The position numbers were made by a program, and so were the translations under genes. A stretch of 64,000 nucleotides of DNA, taken from positions 2,666,001 to 2,730,000 of the forward strand of contig OZ244987.1 of assembly GCA_965223105.1 (NCBI GenBank), written 5' to 3'. The DNA comes from JABDMH01 sp965223105 (GTDB lineage: Bacteria > Bacteroidota > Bacteroidia > Chitinophagales > Saprospiraceae). The number at the start of each line of letters is the position of its first letter. The first letter of the stretch is position 1. This document shows positions 8,447 through 16,693 of the stretch, piece by piece. The notes beneath the pieces were generated by a model. The model was not told where the DNA came from. It worked only from the letters and a program-made list of their open reading frames with translations, and did no database searches.

Positions 8447-9523
8447 CTATTTGAGTAAAAACCCGTGTCTAAATGGATCCTTTGGATCGATGATCCAAGT
8501 GTTGTGACCGGCCACAAAGGCACTACCCGCCACCTTGGGTAACACTGCTTGGTGGTTCCCAAACATCATGTGATCTTCTATTCGGGATTGAAATCTGCTT
8601 CCAGTAATACTTTCAAATACTAGTTCCTGTCCCCTAGTTATCAATGACTTGTCATTCATTAGGGCCATGCGTGCACAAACGCCACTTCCGGTCGGTGAAC
8701 GATCCACTTCCCCGTCAGCAAAAATACAGAGATGTCGACTTAGGGTTAAAGATTCATTGCTTACCTGTTCGGTAAAAATAGTTCCATATAAGAAGCTCAA
8801 ACGAGATTCAGTAGGATGCTGGATAAGCGAAGCATTTTCCTTCTGAACTTTTTCTTTGATTTGCATCCCAATCTTGATCATCTCAGCAAGTGGCACGTCT
8901 CCCAGCTTTATACCAAGCTGAGCTACATCAACAAAAGTATAGAAGGCCCCGCCATAGGCAATATCGTACTGGAGTGCTGCGGTTGACGGCAGGTGTAAGG
9001 TCTGATCAATGGCTACAGAGAAGGAGGGTACACCAATAAAACTCGACGAAAATTCTTCGCTAGCTCGATTGCTGTCTACGGTGGCTTTGACAAACCCACA
9101 AGGTGCATCAATCACTAATGATATCATTCCATCTGGATCAGGATCCTTCCACTTCAACAAATGTGACAATTTGGCTAAAGCAATAATGGCATGACCACAC
9201 ATGGTGCTATACCCATCATTATGCATGAAAATAACACCGAAGTCAGCATTCGCAGCTGTTGGTGGAGTGATCAGGCATCCATACATATCTCTGTGACCCC
9301 GGGGTTCCCACATGATAACCTTCCGAAGGTGATCATAGTTCTTGCGGCAATCATCCCGGTAATCCAGAATCGAATTTCCCTGTAACTCGGGAAATCCCTG
9401 ATAAACAATTCTCAGTGGTTCTCCTCCAGTATGTAAATCCCATGATTTGAGCGAGTCGTACTCCTCAAGTGGCAGATTACTCCAGTTGCCTTCAATTCTT
9501 TCGTAGGTGGGCCTTTTTATCAT
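8447..9523 (-). CDS. trans-3-hydroxy-L-proline dehydratase (proline racemase family)
   Basis: This 358-residue protein belongs to the proline racemase superfamily. The first active-site cysteine is present (Cys109 in STMCGH). At the second site the racemase/epimerase cysteine is replaced by threonine: Thr278 in DRSPTGSGV. In characterised family members the Cys/Thr pair marks trans-3-hydroxy-L-proline dehydratases, which form delta1-pyrroline-2-carboxylate, whereas Cys/Cys marks racemases and 4-hydroxyproline epimerases. Other hallmarks are LHTGGEP at 30-36 and FGNHQAVLPKVAGSAFVAGHN near the C-terminus. The pyrroline-2-carboxylate reductase that would follow is not in the window. The gene stands alone with 150-bp flanks, and the enzyme is cytoplasmic. 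Confidence 0.75.
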   Translation of the reverse strand: MIKRPTYERIEGNWSNLPLEEYDSLKSWDLHTGGEPLRIVYQGFPELQGNSILDYRDDCRKNYDHLRKVIMWEPRGHRDMYGCLITPPTAANADFGVIFMHNDGYSTMCGHAIIALAKLSHLLKWKDPDPDGMISLVIDAPCGFVKATVDSNRASEEFSSSFIGVPSFSVAIDQTLHLPSTAALQYDIAYGGAFYTFVDVAQLGIKLGDVPLAEMIKIGMQIKEKVQKENASLIQHPTESRLSFLYGTIFTEQVSNESLTLSRHLCIFADGEVDRSPTGSGVCARMALMNDKSLITRGQELVFESITGSRFQSRIEDHMMFGNHQAVLPKVAGSAFVAGHNTWIIDPKDPFRHGFLLK

Positions 9524-9677
9524 CCCCTATTGAGTTGAAACAAAACGACCTATAACTCCAGTAACATTACTTGGTTTTAAAAGCCTGGCTGTGCAAAATA
9601 TTGTTAAATCAAAAGTCAACTAATTGCAAAAAGAGATCATAGGAACGATTGCATGTGACTGCGACTTCAATCGACAT

Positions 9678-10661
9678 CTAATTTACATAGGCAACTTCCT
9701 TGACTGCCCGGATAATTTTTGATGGATTTGGCAGATATTCTTCGACAAGAGTAGGTGCATAGGGCAATGAGGTATCTGCACTATTCACCCTCGTAACTGG
9801 AGCATCAAGGTAGTCGAAGGCATATTTTTGAATTTGATAAGCAACTTCCGCCGAGACACCGGCAAATGGCCAAGATTCGTCCACGACAACCAGTCGATTG
9901 GTTTTTTTAACAGACTTCACCACGGTTTCAAAGTCTAATGGTTTTATAGTCCTCAGGTCAATGACCTCAGCAGAGATATTCTCTTTTTTCAACTCCAAGG
10001 CAGCAGATTTTACTTCTTCCATCATTTTATTGAATGAAACTATGGTAACATCTGTGCCTTCAATCCGTACAGCTGCTTTTCCAATAGGCGTTAGGTATTC
10101 CCCTTCTGGGACCTCGCCTTTGTGACCGTATAGAAGTTCGGACTCCATCATGCATATCGGATCATCATCCCGAATGGCCGACTTCAACAATCCCTTGGCA
10201 TCCGCCGGATCGGTGCAAGATATAACCTTTAAACCGGGACAATTGGCCAGCCAACTTTCGAATGTCTGAGAATGTTGTTGCGCCAATTGACCAGCAGCAC
10301 CAGAAGGGCCCCTAAAGACAATGGGGCAACCGAATTGTCCTCCTGATTGAGATAAGGTCTTTGCAGCATTATTTACCAACTGATCAAAAGCTAAGATTGC
10401 GAAGTTCCAGGTCATGAATTCGACTATGGGTCTTAAGCCGTTCATTGCTGCACCAACACCTAACCCGGCAAATCCTAACTCAGTTATTGGTGTATCAATG
10501 ACCCGTTTAGATCCAAATTCATCCAACATTCCTTTACTCACTTTATAAGCACCATTATATTCAGCGACTTCCTCACCCATGAGGAAGACCGTTTCGTCTC
10601 TTCGCATCTCCTCACTCATCGCCTCGTTAAGTGCATCACGAAGGGCAAGTTCTCTAGCCAT
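9678..10661 (-). CDS. pdhB: Pyruvate dehydrogenase E1 component, beta subunit
   Basis: The 327-residue length and sequence fit E1-beta. MGEEVAEYNGAYKVSKGM is near the start, and DTPITELGFAGLGVGAAMNGLRPIVEFM carries the thiamine-diphosphate-contacting Glu61. FRGPSGAAGQLAQQHSQ follows, and the C-terminal transketolase-like domain has ESWPFAGVSAEVA. With an E1-alpha subunit it decarboxylates pyruvate and transfers acetyl groups to the E2 lipoyl domain. No alpha subunit or E2 lies within this window, which is common when the genes are split in Bacteroidota. A related branched-chain or acetoin E1-beta cannot be excluded formally, but the sequence reads as pyruvate-type. A TAnnTTTG-type box lies 27 bases upstream of the start. 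Confidence 0.85.
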   Translation of the reverse strand: MARELALRDALNEAMSEEMRRDETVFLMGEEVAEYNGAYKVSKGMLDEFGSKRVIDTPITELGFAGLGVGAAMNGLRPIVEFMTWNFAILAFDQLVNNAAKTLSQSGGQFGCPIVFRGPSGAAGQLAQQHSQTFESWLANCPGLKVISCTDPADAKGLLKSAIRDDDPICMMESELLYGHKGEVPEGEYLTPIGKAAVRIEGTDVTIVSFNKMMEEVKSAALELKKENISAEVIDLRTIKPLDFETVVKSVKKTNRLVVVDESWPFAGVSAEVAYQIQKYAFDYLDAPVTRVNSADTSLPYAPTLVEEYLPNPSKIIRAVKEVAYVN

Positions 10662-10687
10662 TTGACTATCTTTTTTATAATTGAACC

Positions 10688-10695
10688 CAAAAATA
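10688..10695 (-). promoter_or_regulatory. Candidate -7 box (TATTTTTG) for pdhB
   Basis: On the minus strand TATTTTTG matches TAnnTTTG, 27 bases before the pdhB start codon. No clear TTG was found at the expected -33 distance. Confidence 0.35.
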
Positions 10696-10863
10696 GCTGA
10701 ATTGATCTGAAGTTTGGAAAAAGATATGACTCAATGAAAGTCTAACCAAACAAGCTTTCTTCCTATGAAAACAGCCCTAACTCCCAAAATTGCCAGATTA
10801 GTGGACAATGGAATGAATCTTGTATCAGTTTAAAAGGGAATTGTCCCCAATATCTGAAGCTCC

Positions 10864-12267
10864 ATGTCGAGGTTATACCGTCTACTTTCGATCCTTTGTT
10901 TGCTGATAATTGTGATTAGTTGTGAGCAGACGACTGATGTCAGCCCGCCAGAAGTAACCAAGCTCTTTGGTACAGTGGCAACATTTCAAGATAGCTTGAT
11001 AACCCTACATTCAAGCGAAGAACAATCATCATTAATTCTCAAAAATGGAAGGTTTACTTGGGATTTTTCAATCCATGAACCAATGTATGCAAGTCTGATT
11101 TATGCAGGAAGAGAGTATCCCATCTATTTGGAACCAGGTTTTCAGTTGGCCGTGACACTTGATACGACCAATCGGTTAAGCGTTAGCTATGAAGGTCGTG
11201 GATCTGAAGCGAATAATTTTCTGGCTGCCTATCAACACTTCGAAGAAGTGAATAAACCCAATTTTGATGCGTTGTGGGACAGCGAAGAGCTTGTATTCAG
11301 GCAGGAGATACGGAGGTACCGAAGTAAAGAAGAGGCCTTCATTCGTAATTACCAACGAAAAAATCACAATCTCGATCCAGAATTTATTACCAGGGAGAAA
11401 TCTCGAGTACTCTATCGTTGGGGAAATCGTCTTTGGACTTACTATGCTCAACCCAATATCATGGCTACAAAAGGATTGCCTAGGGAGGAAGAATTTGATT
11501 TTCAAGATGAACTCAATTTGAATGAAGATGAGCTCCTGCATACACCAGAGTATCGTACCTACATCAAGAATGAAATTGTAGAGAAAGCGAGATTAATGAG
11601 TAAGGGGAGATTTGCAGAACAAAGCCAACTTACCTTTAGTCATATTTCAGAAACTATTGATAATCAGGATGTTAAAGATTTTGCACTTTTACTGATTATG
11701 GAGGAAATTTTGTCTAGTGATGAAGCTGAGAGACATGCATTCTGGATGGACAAGTTTCTGGTAGAGTGCCAAAATGGGGAAATCATTGCCAAAGTACAAT
11801 CACTTTATGACCAGTGGGACAGACTTCAGAGAGGGAGGAAAGCCCCTTTATTCAAGATGGAAAGTCCAGATGACAATTTCTTGAGGTTGCGTGACTATCG
11901 GGGCGATCTGGTTTACATCTACGTTTGGTCTACTGCTTGCCATAATTTTCTTTCCGAACTCGAGAAAATATCTGAATTGTCATCACAAATGGACCTAGAA
12001 TCTGTCACCTGGATATGTATTAATGCTGATGTTGATGCTCATCGCTGGAAATCCACAGTCGCTGATGAGAATGGTAACGTCATACATATGCGTCCAGACG
12101 AGGGTGCAGATGCTCCTTTTTTCGAAGACTACGGAATTGATAGTTTGCCGCACTCGGTTCTCCTGGACCGGCAGGGTCACTTTATCTATTCTCAGGCTCC
12201 CTTTCCAAGAGACACCCAGCTTCTTCAGGTACTGACCCAGCTTCTAAGTCATACTGGTGTGCCATAG
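10864..12267 (+). CDS. Thioredoxin-like lipoprotein (TlpA/ResA-related) with degenerate active site
   Basis: The first 20 residues are a lipoprotein signal with lipobox VISC (Cys20). Residues about 25-115 look like the N-terminal beta domain common in Bacteroidota thiol-disulfide proteins (LFGTVATFQDSLITLHS). A helical middle region follows, then a C-terminal thioredoxin fold from about 325 (KAPLFKMESPDDNFLRLRDYRGDLVYIYVW). The active site reads W-S-T-A-C. The first cysteine of the usual WCxxC is a serine and only the second is kept, so ordinary disulfide exchange is unlikely. The cis-proline motif survives as DSLPHSVLLD. It is probably anchored on the periplasmic side of a membrane. Its stop is only five bases from the end of convergent mpl. 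Confidence 0.75.
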   Translation: MSRLYRLLSILCLLIIVISCEQTTDVSPPEVTKLFGTVATFQDSLITLHSSEEQSSLILKNGRFTWDFSIHEPMYASLIYAGREYPIYLEPGFQLAVTLDTTNRLSVSYEGRGSEANNFLAAYQHFEEVNKPNFDALWDSEELVFRQEIRRYRSKEEAFIRNYQRKNHNLDPEFITREKSRVLYRWGNRLWTYYAQPNIMATKGLPREEEFDFQDELNLNEDELLHTPEYRTYIKNEIVEKARLMSKGRFAEQSQLTFSHISETIDNQDVKDFALLLIMEEILSSDEAERHAFWMDKFLVECQNGEIIAKVQSLYDQWDRLQRGRKAPLFKMESPDDNFLRLRDYRGDLVYIYVWSTACHNFLSELEKISELSSQMDLESVTWICINADVDAHRWKSTVADENGNVIHMRPDEGADAPFFEDYGIDSLPHSVLLDRQGHFIYSQAPFPRDTQLLQVLTQLLSHTGVP

Positions 12268-12272
12268 ATCGA

Positions 12273-13613
12273 TCAAGTAATCAACTTGCTCAGGTCAAGT
12301 CCACCAAAGGTCCCTGAGCTCATCATTAAAAGATTGTGATTATTCCAATCGCCTGTCATCAAAGCTCTTTTTAGGTGTTCCGGATCATCGAAGACTTCGA
12401 GATCGCTCCGGCCAAATGCTTTCTGCAGAATTGAGGTGTTGATGGGAGGCATCTTTTTCATTTTGATGGTGTGCGGACTAAAGAAGACGATTGCCCGGTC
12501 AGCAGCTTGCAATGATGAGTGATACTGTGGTAAGAACACTTGATTGAGGCTGCTGTAGGTGTGTAACTCTAAACATGCTGTCAGCTTTCTTTTGGGATAT
12601 AAACTCTTGACAGCAGCAGTTGTAGCCCTGACCTTTGAGGGAGCATGAGCAAAATCCTGATATACTACAAAGTCAGGACCTTGTTGTACTACCTGGAGAC
12701 GTTTATCAGCTCCTTTGAAGCTTTGTATTGATTCCAGAAATTGTTGATCATCAATGTTTAATGCTTTGATGACCTCATAGGCTGCCTTCAAGTTCTTGAG
12801 GTTATGATGTCCAAAGATTCTTAGAGGTACTGCACCATTTTGCCCTTCAAGATAGGTGACACCATCTCTAATTTCTGCCTTAAAAGCCTGGTATGGCAAA
12901 ACCTTTAGGTGCTGATAACTTTGACAAATCCTTAAGGCGCTCCGATCCTCTCCATCCACAAACAAGGTTGCATTTGCAGGCATGCGATCTAAGAGTCCTT
13001 CAAACGCCGCTAAATAATCGCTTTCGGTGGGGAATACATTCATGTGATCCCAGGCAATCCCTGTTATGACTGCCAGTTGAGGTCGATAGTGCCAGATCTT
13101 AGGTACAGGATCCAATGCAGATGACAAGTATTCATCTCCCTCAATTACAATGACCTCTGCTTCAGAAAGGTGGACCATAGTTTCGAAACCTTCGATCTGA
13201 GCCCCAACGAGATAGTCAAAGTTGAATCCAGCTTCTTTCAATATATGAAGGATCATGGAGGTAGTGGTGGTCTTGCCATGACTGCCAGCAACCACGATTC
13301 TCATTTTCTCTTTCGAATGCTTGTAAATGAAAGCTGGAAATGAGGTAACACGAATTCCCAAGGTCCTGGCTTTTACCAGTTCCGGATTGTCCTTTCGGGC
13401 GTGCATACCCAAAACAACCAAGTCGAGGTCTTCATTGATCCTTGTCTCATCCCAGCCGTCCTTCTTGGGCAACAGCCCGTATTTCTCTAATCTGCTTCGT
13501 GCTGGCTCATAGATTTCATCATCCGAGCCTGAAACAACATGGCCCGCTTTTTGCAACGTGATGGCCAGGTTGTGCATGACACTGCCCCCGATCGCAATCA
13601 GATGAATTTTCAT
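12273..13613 (-). CDS. mpl: UDP-N-acetylmuramate:L-alanyl-gamma-D-glutamyl-meso-diaminopimelate ligase (peptidoglycan recycling)
   Basis: The 446-residue protein has the three-domain Mur ligase layout. There is an N-terminal nucleotide-sugar-binding domain (IHLIAIGGSVMHNLAITLQKAGHVVSGSDDEIYEP), the ATP P-loop GSHGKTTTT at 110-118, and VIEGDEYLSSALDPVPKIWHYRPQLAVITGIAWDHMNVFP in the central domain. The C-terminal domain contains DFAHAPSKVRATTAAVKS. The GGSVMHNLA start and the EGDEY/HYRP segments separate Mpl from MurC. It ligates recycled tripeptide directly to UDP-MurNAc in the cytoplasm. It stands alone on the minus strand, nearly touching the convergent thioredoxin-like gene. Confidence 0.9.
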   Translation of the reverse strand: MKIHLIAIGGSVMHNLAITLQKAGHVVSGSDDEIYEPARSRLEKYGLLPKKDGWDETRINEDLDLVVLGMHARKDNPELVKARTLGIRVTSFPAFIYKHSKEKMRIVVAGSHGKTTTTSMILHILKEAGFNFDYLVGAQIEGFETMVHLSEAEVIVIEGDEYLSSALDPVPKIWHYRPQLAVITGIAWDHMNVFPTESDYLAAFEGLLDRMPANATLFVDGEDRSALRICQSYQHLKVLPYQAFKAEIRDGVTYLEGQNGAVPLRIFGHHNLKNLKAAYEVIKALNIDDQQFLESIQSFKGADKRLQVVQQGPDFVVYQDFAHAPSKVRATTAAVKSLYPKRKLTACLELHTYSSLNQVFLPQYHSSLQAADRAIVFFSPHTIKMKKMPPINTSILQKAFGRSDLEVFDDPEHLKRALMTGDWNNHNLLMMSSGTFGGLDLSKLIT

Positions 13614-13736
13614 AAATTACATTTGGAACTCATATCTTGAATCTGGGTTTCATTATAGCGATAGAGACTAAAAGAAAAAATCCTATCGTTTGAAGGGAAG
13701 TATCTGTTTTACGAACAAAATAAATAAAAAGATATC

Positions 13737-13907
13737 ATGAAAATGAGCGGGATTAAAAGACTGATGGTAGGTATTGCAATGTTGGCGACCCTAGCATTGA
13801 CTCTTTCCTCGTGTAACCGCGGTATCGGTTGTCCTAGCGACTTCTCAATAAAACAATCTGTTGTACCTGTGGTTACTGACATTATTGGTCTTCCATTGAC
13901 TCGTTAG
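13737..13907 (+). CDS. Small lipoprotein (56 aa), unknown function
   Basis: The ATG at 13737 opens 56 codons ending in TAG at 13905. A basic start (MKMSGIKR) precedes a 15-residue hydrophobic core and a lipobox-like LSSC at residues 23-26. The mature chain of about 30 residues contains NRGIGCPSDFSI and two further hydrophobic stretches. This is a typical lipoprotein export signal, but I do not recognise the family. The mature peptide is very short and holds one extra cysteine. It sits alone between mpl (divergent) and mnmD. Confidence 0.6.
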   Translation: MKMSGIKRLMVGIAMLATLALTLSSCNRGIGCPSDFSIKQSVVPVVTDIIGLPLTR

Positions 13908-14248
13908 TCAGGCCAAGTCATGTCTTATTTTAACAGCAGTGTTAGGTAATCGTTAGGTCCCCTATCCTGGAGAAGGATATCCAGTTTTCTAAAATCATCA
14001 TTCCTATAGGTTCCAACCAAGGAGAAACTTGCATCTATTCATTTCTGATTTTATCCAGATTATTTTTGACTTATCTTACGGTAAAGGTTCTTTTCCTTGC
14101 TATGATCATTCAGTTTCCAGAATTGATCAAGTGATTCTGTAGCTGAGAGGTCATAACGTGCACATGGTCAAATAAATAAGGTTCCAGAACTTGGATCAGA
14201 TGTTTAACCGACGATCCAGCTACTCAAACCCTAACAAACGCATTCTTA
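13908..14248. other. 341-bp non-coding gap
   Basis: It holds no convincing gene, tRNA or -7 box. There is a short tandem-like GTTAGGTAATCGTTAGGT at about 13941-13958. A weak CTGGA/TCCAG hairpin followed by TTTTCT near 13967-13990 might end the small lipoprotein transcript. Confidence 0.4.
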
Positions 14249-14926
14249 ATGAATCGATTTAGTGCAGGTGAAGTTGAGATTATACAAACAGCTGATGGAT
14301 CAAGTTCTTTGCGGTCGGAAAAATTTGGAGACACCTATCATTCGATAAATGGGGCGGTGCAGGAGAGTCAGCATGTTTTTATCGAACACGGATTAGAATA
14401 TTTAGAGACAAAGCAGAAACACATATCCATCTTAGAATATGGATTCGGAACTGGATTGAACTGCCTGCTGACATGGAAAAGGATCATGGAATCTCAAGAA
14501 ATGTCTTCGGCAGTCTTGACTCTCGAGGCCTTTCCCCTGTCGCTAGAGGTGGTCAAAGTACTTGGCTACCATCATGTTTTCAATCTTCCGGCTTTTCTCG
14601 ATCTCCACAGGTTGCCATGGGATAGAAGCCATCGAATGGATGATCAGTTTACTTTTGAAAAAAGAAGAATAAGATTTGAAGTATTCCAATCAGATCAAAA
14701 GTATGATCTTATTTACTTTGACGCCTTCTCTCCAAGTAGTCAGCCAGAGTTGTGGAGAAAGGATTTTGTCTATCAAGTGACTGAGCAGATAAAAGAAGGT
14801 GGGATCCTGGTCACCTATTGTGCACAAGGAAGCTTTAAGAGAAGCCTACGTGAGTTCGGACTAACTGTCGAAACTTTGCCAGGGCCTCCGGGTAAACGGG
14901 AAATGACCCGGGCGCATAAACCATAG
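14249..14926 (+). CDS. mnmD: tRNA 5-methylaminomethyl-2-thiouridine methyltransferase domain protein
   Basis: This 225-residue protein corresponds to the methyltransferase half of MnmC (DUF752), found as stand-alone MnmD in many bacteria. It has the SAM-binding ILEYGFGTGLNCLL (61-74) and the family signature YFDAFSPSSQPELWRKDF, followed by GGILVTYCAQGSFKRSLREFG. The end GPPGKREMTRAHKP is also typical. It would methylate nm5s2U34 of tRNA to mnm5s2U. The FAD-dependent MnmC domain is absent, as expected for this form. It is a single gene, convergent with the M28 peptidase, and the start is the first in-frame ATG. Confidence 0.85.
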   Translation: MNRFSAGEVEIIQTADGSSSLRSEKFGDTYHSINGAVQESQHVFIEHGLEYLETKQKHISILEYGFGTGLNCLLTWKRIMESQEMSSAVLTLEAFPLSLEVVKVLGYHHVFNLPAFLDLHRLPWDRSHRMDDQFTFEKRRIRFEVFQSDQKYDLIYFDAFSPSSQPELWRKDFVYQVTEQIKEGGILVTYCAQGSFKRSLREFGLTVETLPGPPGKREMTRAHKP

Positions 14927-14968
14927 TAAATCAATCGTAATCCCATATCTATGAGCGCATCTGATTTT

Positions 14969-16447
14969 CTAGGGATTATACAGTTTTTCAAAGGCTTGCT
15001 CATACTTATCCCCTGCACTCCATCGAGGTGCCTGGTCTAGATCACCTATCAGCTTGGCAGACAAAGCATACGCTTGGCAGAATCGATGTAGGTAGGAAAA
15101 GTCTAGTGAATCAGCTTCATCTGTAGGTTGATGGTAGGTCTTCAAAATCGCTTGATCAAAATTTCGGAAACCCGGACTAAAGGTGGGGGCTGGGATGCCC
15201 ACCTGGGCAAAATTTACATTATCCGACCGGTCAAAAAGGCCTTGCTCCGGAGCCGGATCGGCATAGGCATCCAGTCCGAAAGCTGAGCATGCAGCTGTGA
15301 GTTGATCGCCTGCCCCTACCCTGTTTAATCCCATAATGGAAATGATGGATGTATCGCTGTATCCTGCCCCATCAGTATTCAGGTTGAAAATAATGTTGCT
15401 CAAAGGCACTGGCGCATTCTCCACAAAATACTTGCTTCCTAGAAGGCCGATCTCTTCACCTGCGAATGCCACCAACAATACCGACCGTTTGGGGGGATTT
15501 TTTGATAAGACCTCCGCAGCACTTAGCACAGCAGCAACCCCAATGGCATTATCTCTGGCACCATTAAACACAGAATCAAATTCGGTCAGAGGTCGATCTG
15601 GTCTTTTTCTAACTCCGACATGATCGTAATGCGCAGAACAAACAATGTAGCTCTGATTGAGTGCGGGATCGGTACCTCTAACCAAGCCGACGATATTGGC
15701 TGCCTTAAATCTGGCTACCTGACCTCCCTGAATCTCAATGGCTGCCTCAAGGGTCACATCCTGTTGCAGATCTTGTATTTGGCTTGTAAGCGGGTGATTG
15801 AGTACGAGGTGCGTCAGTGTATCTATTCCGTCTACCTTGTCAAGTATGATCCGGTCTTGACCAAGATAATTTCGCAACAGTTTCCATGGCAATCGACCTT
15901 GATAAATCTCGATCAGTGCCAATCCACCTCTTTCCTGGACCAACTTGCGCTTAGTCGAGGAATATTGAAATCCTTCTTGAGCATTCTTAGTATTTTGGTG
16001 GCCAAGCTGTGTCAGTACGATCTTCCCTTGAAGATCGGGTAAATTCAAGTCTGCTGCTGATTCAAAATCAATAAAGATAACCTCTGACTCTAATCTAGAT
16101 CGGTGCTTGTTCAAGACGATTAAGTCCGACTCTGTATACAAAGAATCCCCAATTTGTAATGAAAAAGATGATGGAGGTGCCACCTTCTTAAAAGGAACCC
16201 ATTGAAAATAGTCATCTAAATGATCAAAATGATCGACACCCGTTCTTCTAAATTGCTCAGCTATATACCTTCCTGCAATCTGAAGGCCTATATCACCTGT
16301 CTCCCGTCCACGTAATTCGTCAGACGAAAGAAAACGTATGTGAGTCTCTATATTGGACTTCATGGAAGGCTGGGCAAACGCTGTGGAGCACAGGGAAAGT
16401 AGTGCCACCAGTAGCGAAGAATGTTTTCTTAGCTTCATGCTTTTCAA
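14969..16447 (-). CDS. Secreted M28 family zinc aminopeptidase with PA-type insert
   Basis: The 492-residue protein starts with a signal peptide (cut near FAQ, residue 26). The two-zinc M28 site is complete: His273 and Asp299 (NGARDNAIG), catalytic Glu331 with ligand Glu332 (AGEEIGLLGS), Asp359 (NTDGAG) and His439 (TYHQPTDEAD). Residues about 100-245 would hold the protease-associated domain, including GKIVLTQLG. It probably removes N-terminal residues from peptides in the periplasm or outside the cell. Met4 is an alternative start. The gene stands alone and is convergent with mnmD, with 42 bp between stops. Confidence 0.85.
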   Translation of the reverse strand: MKSMKLRKHSSLLVALLSLCSTAFAQPSMKSNIETHIRFLSSDELRGRETGDIGLQIAGRYIAEQFRRTGVDHFDHLDDYFQWVPFKKVAPPSSFSLQIGDSLYTESDLIVLNKHRSRLESEVIFIDFESAADLNLPDLQGKIVLTQLGHQNTKNAQEGFQYSSTKRKLVQERGGLALIEIYQGRLPWKLLRNYLGQDRIILDKVDGIDTLTHLVLNHPLTSQIQDLQQDVTLEAAIEIQGGQVARFKAANIVGLVRGTDPALNQSYIVCSAHYDHVGVRKRPDRPLTEFDSVFNGARDNAIGVAAVLSAAEVLSKNPPKRSVLLVAFAGEEIGLLGSKYFVENAPVPLSNIIFNLNTDGAGYSDTSIISIMGLNRVGAGDQLTAACSAFGLDAYADPAPEQGLFDRSDNVNFAQVGIPAPTFSPGFRNFDQAILKTYHQPTDEADSLDFSYLHRFCQAYALSAKLIGDLDQAPRWSAGDKYEQAFEKLYNP

Positions 16448-16693
16448 ATAGATCCTTTGTTCAAAAATTCATGCAAGATAAGGCTACTTTTCATTTCGGT
16501 AGGGTGGTCCTCAGGCGGTCTAAAGAGACGAATTTTCTGTTCTGCAAGATGGCCAAATGGGGTCACTGAACAATCTCGTTTATTAAAAGCCTTATCAATT
16601 TTCCATGGTTTCATTGTTTGCACTTCCTACTGACACAAGGGATAAAGCAGATTCAAAGTATTTTCTATTTTACAGCTTCCAAAGGCAGATCAC

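Noticed and set aside
14939..14978. TAATCCC/GGGATTA inverted repeat between mnmD and the M28 gene
   Set aside because: Seven base pairs with a 26-base loop that includes the M28 stop region; not a convincing terminator.
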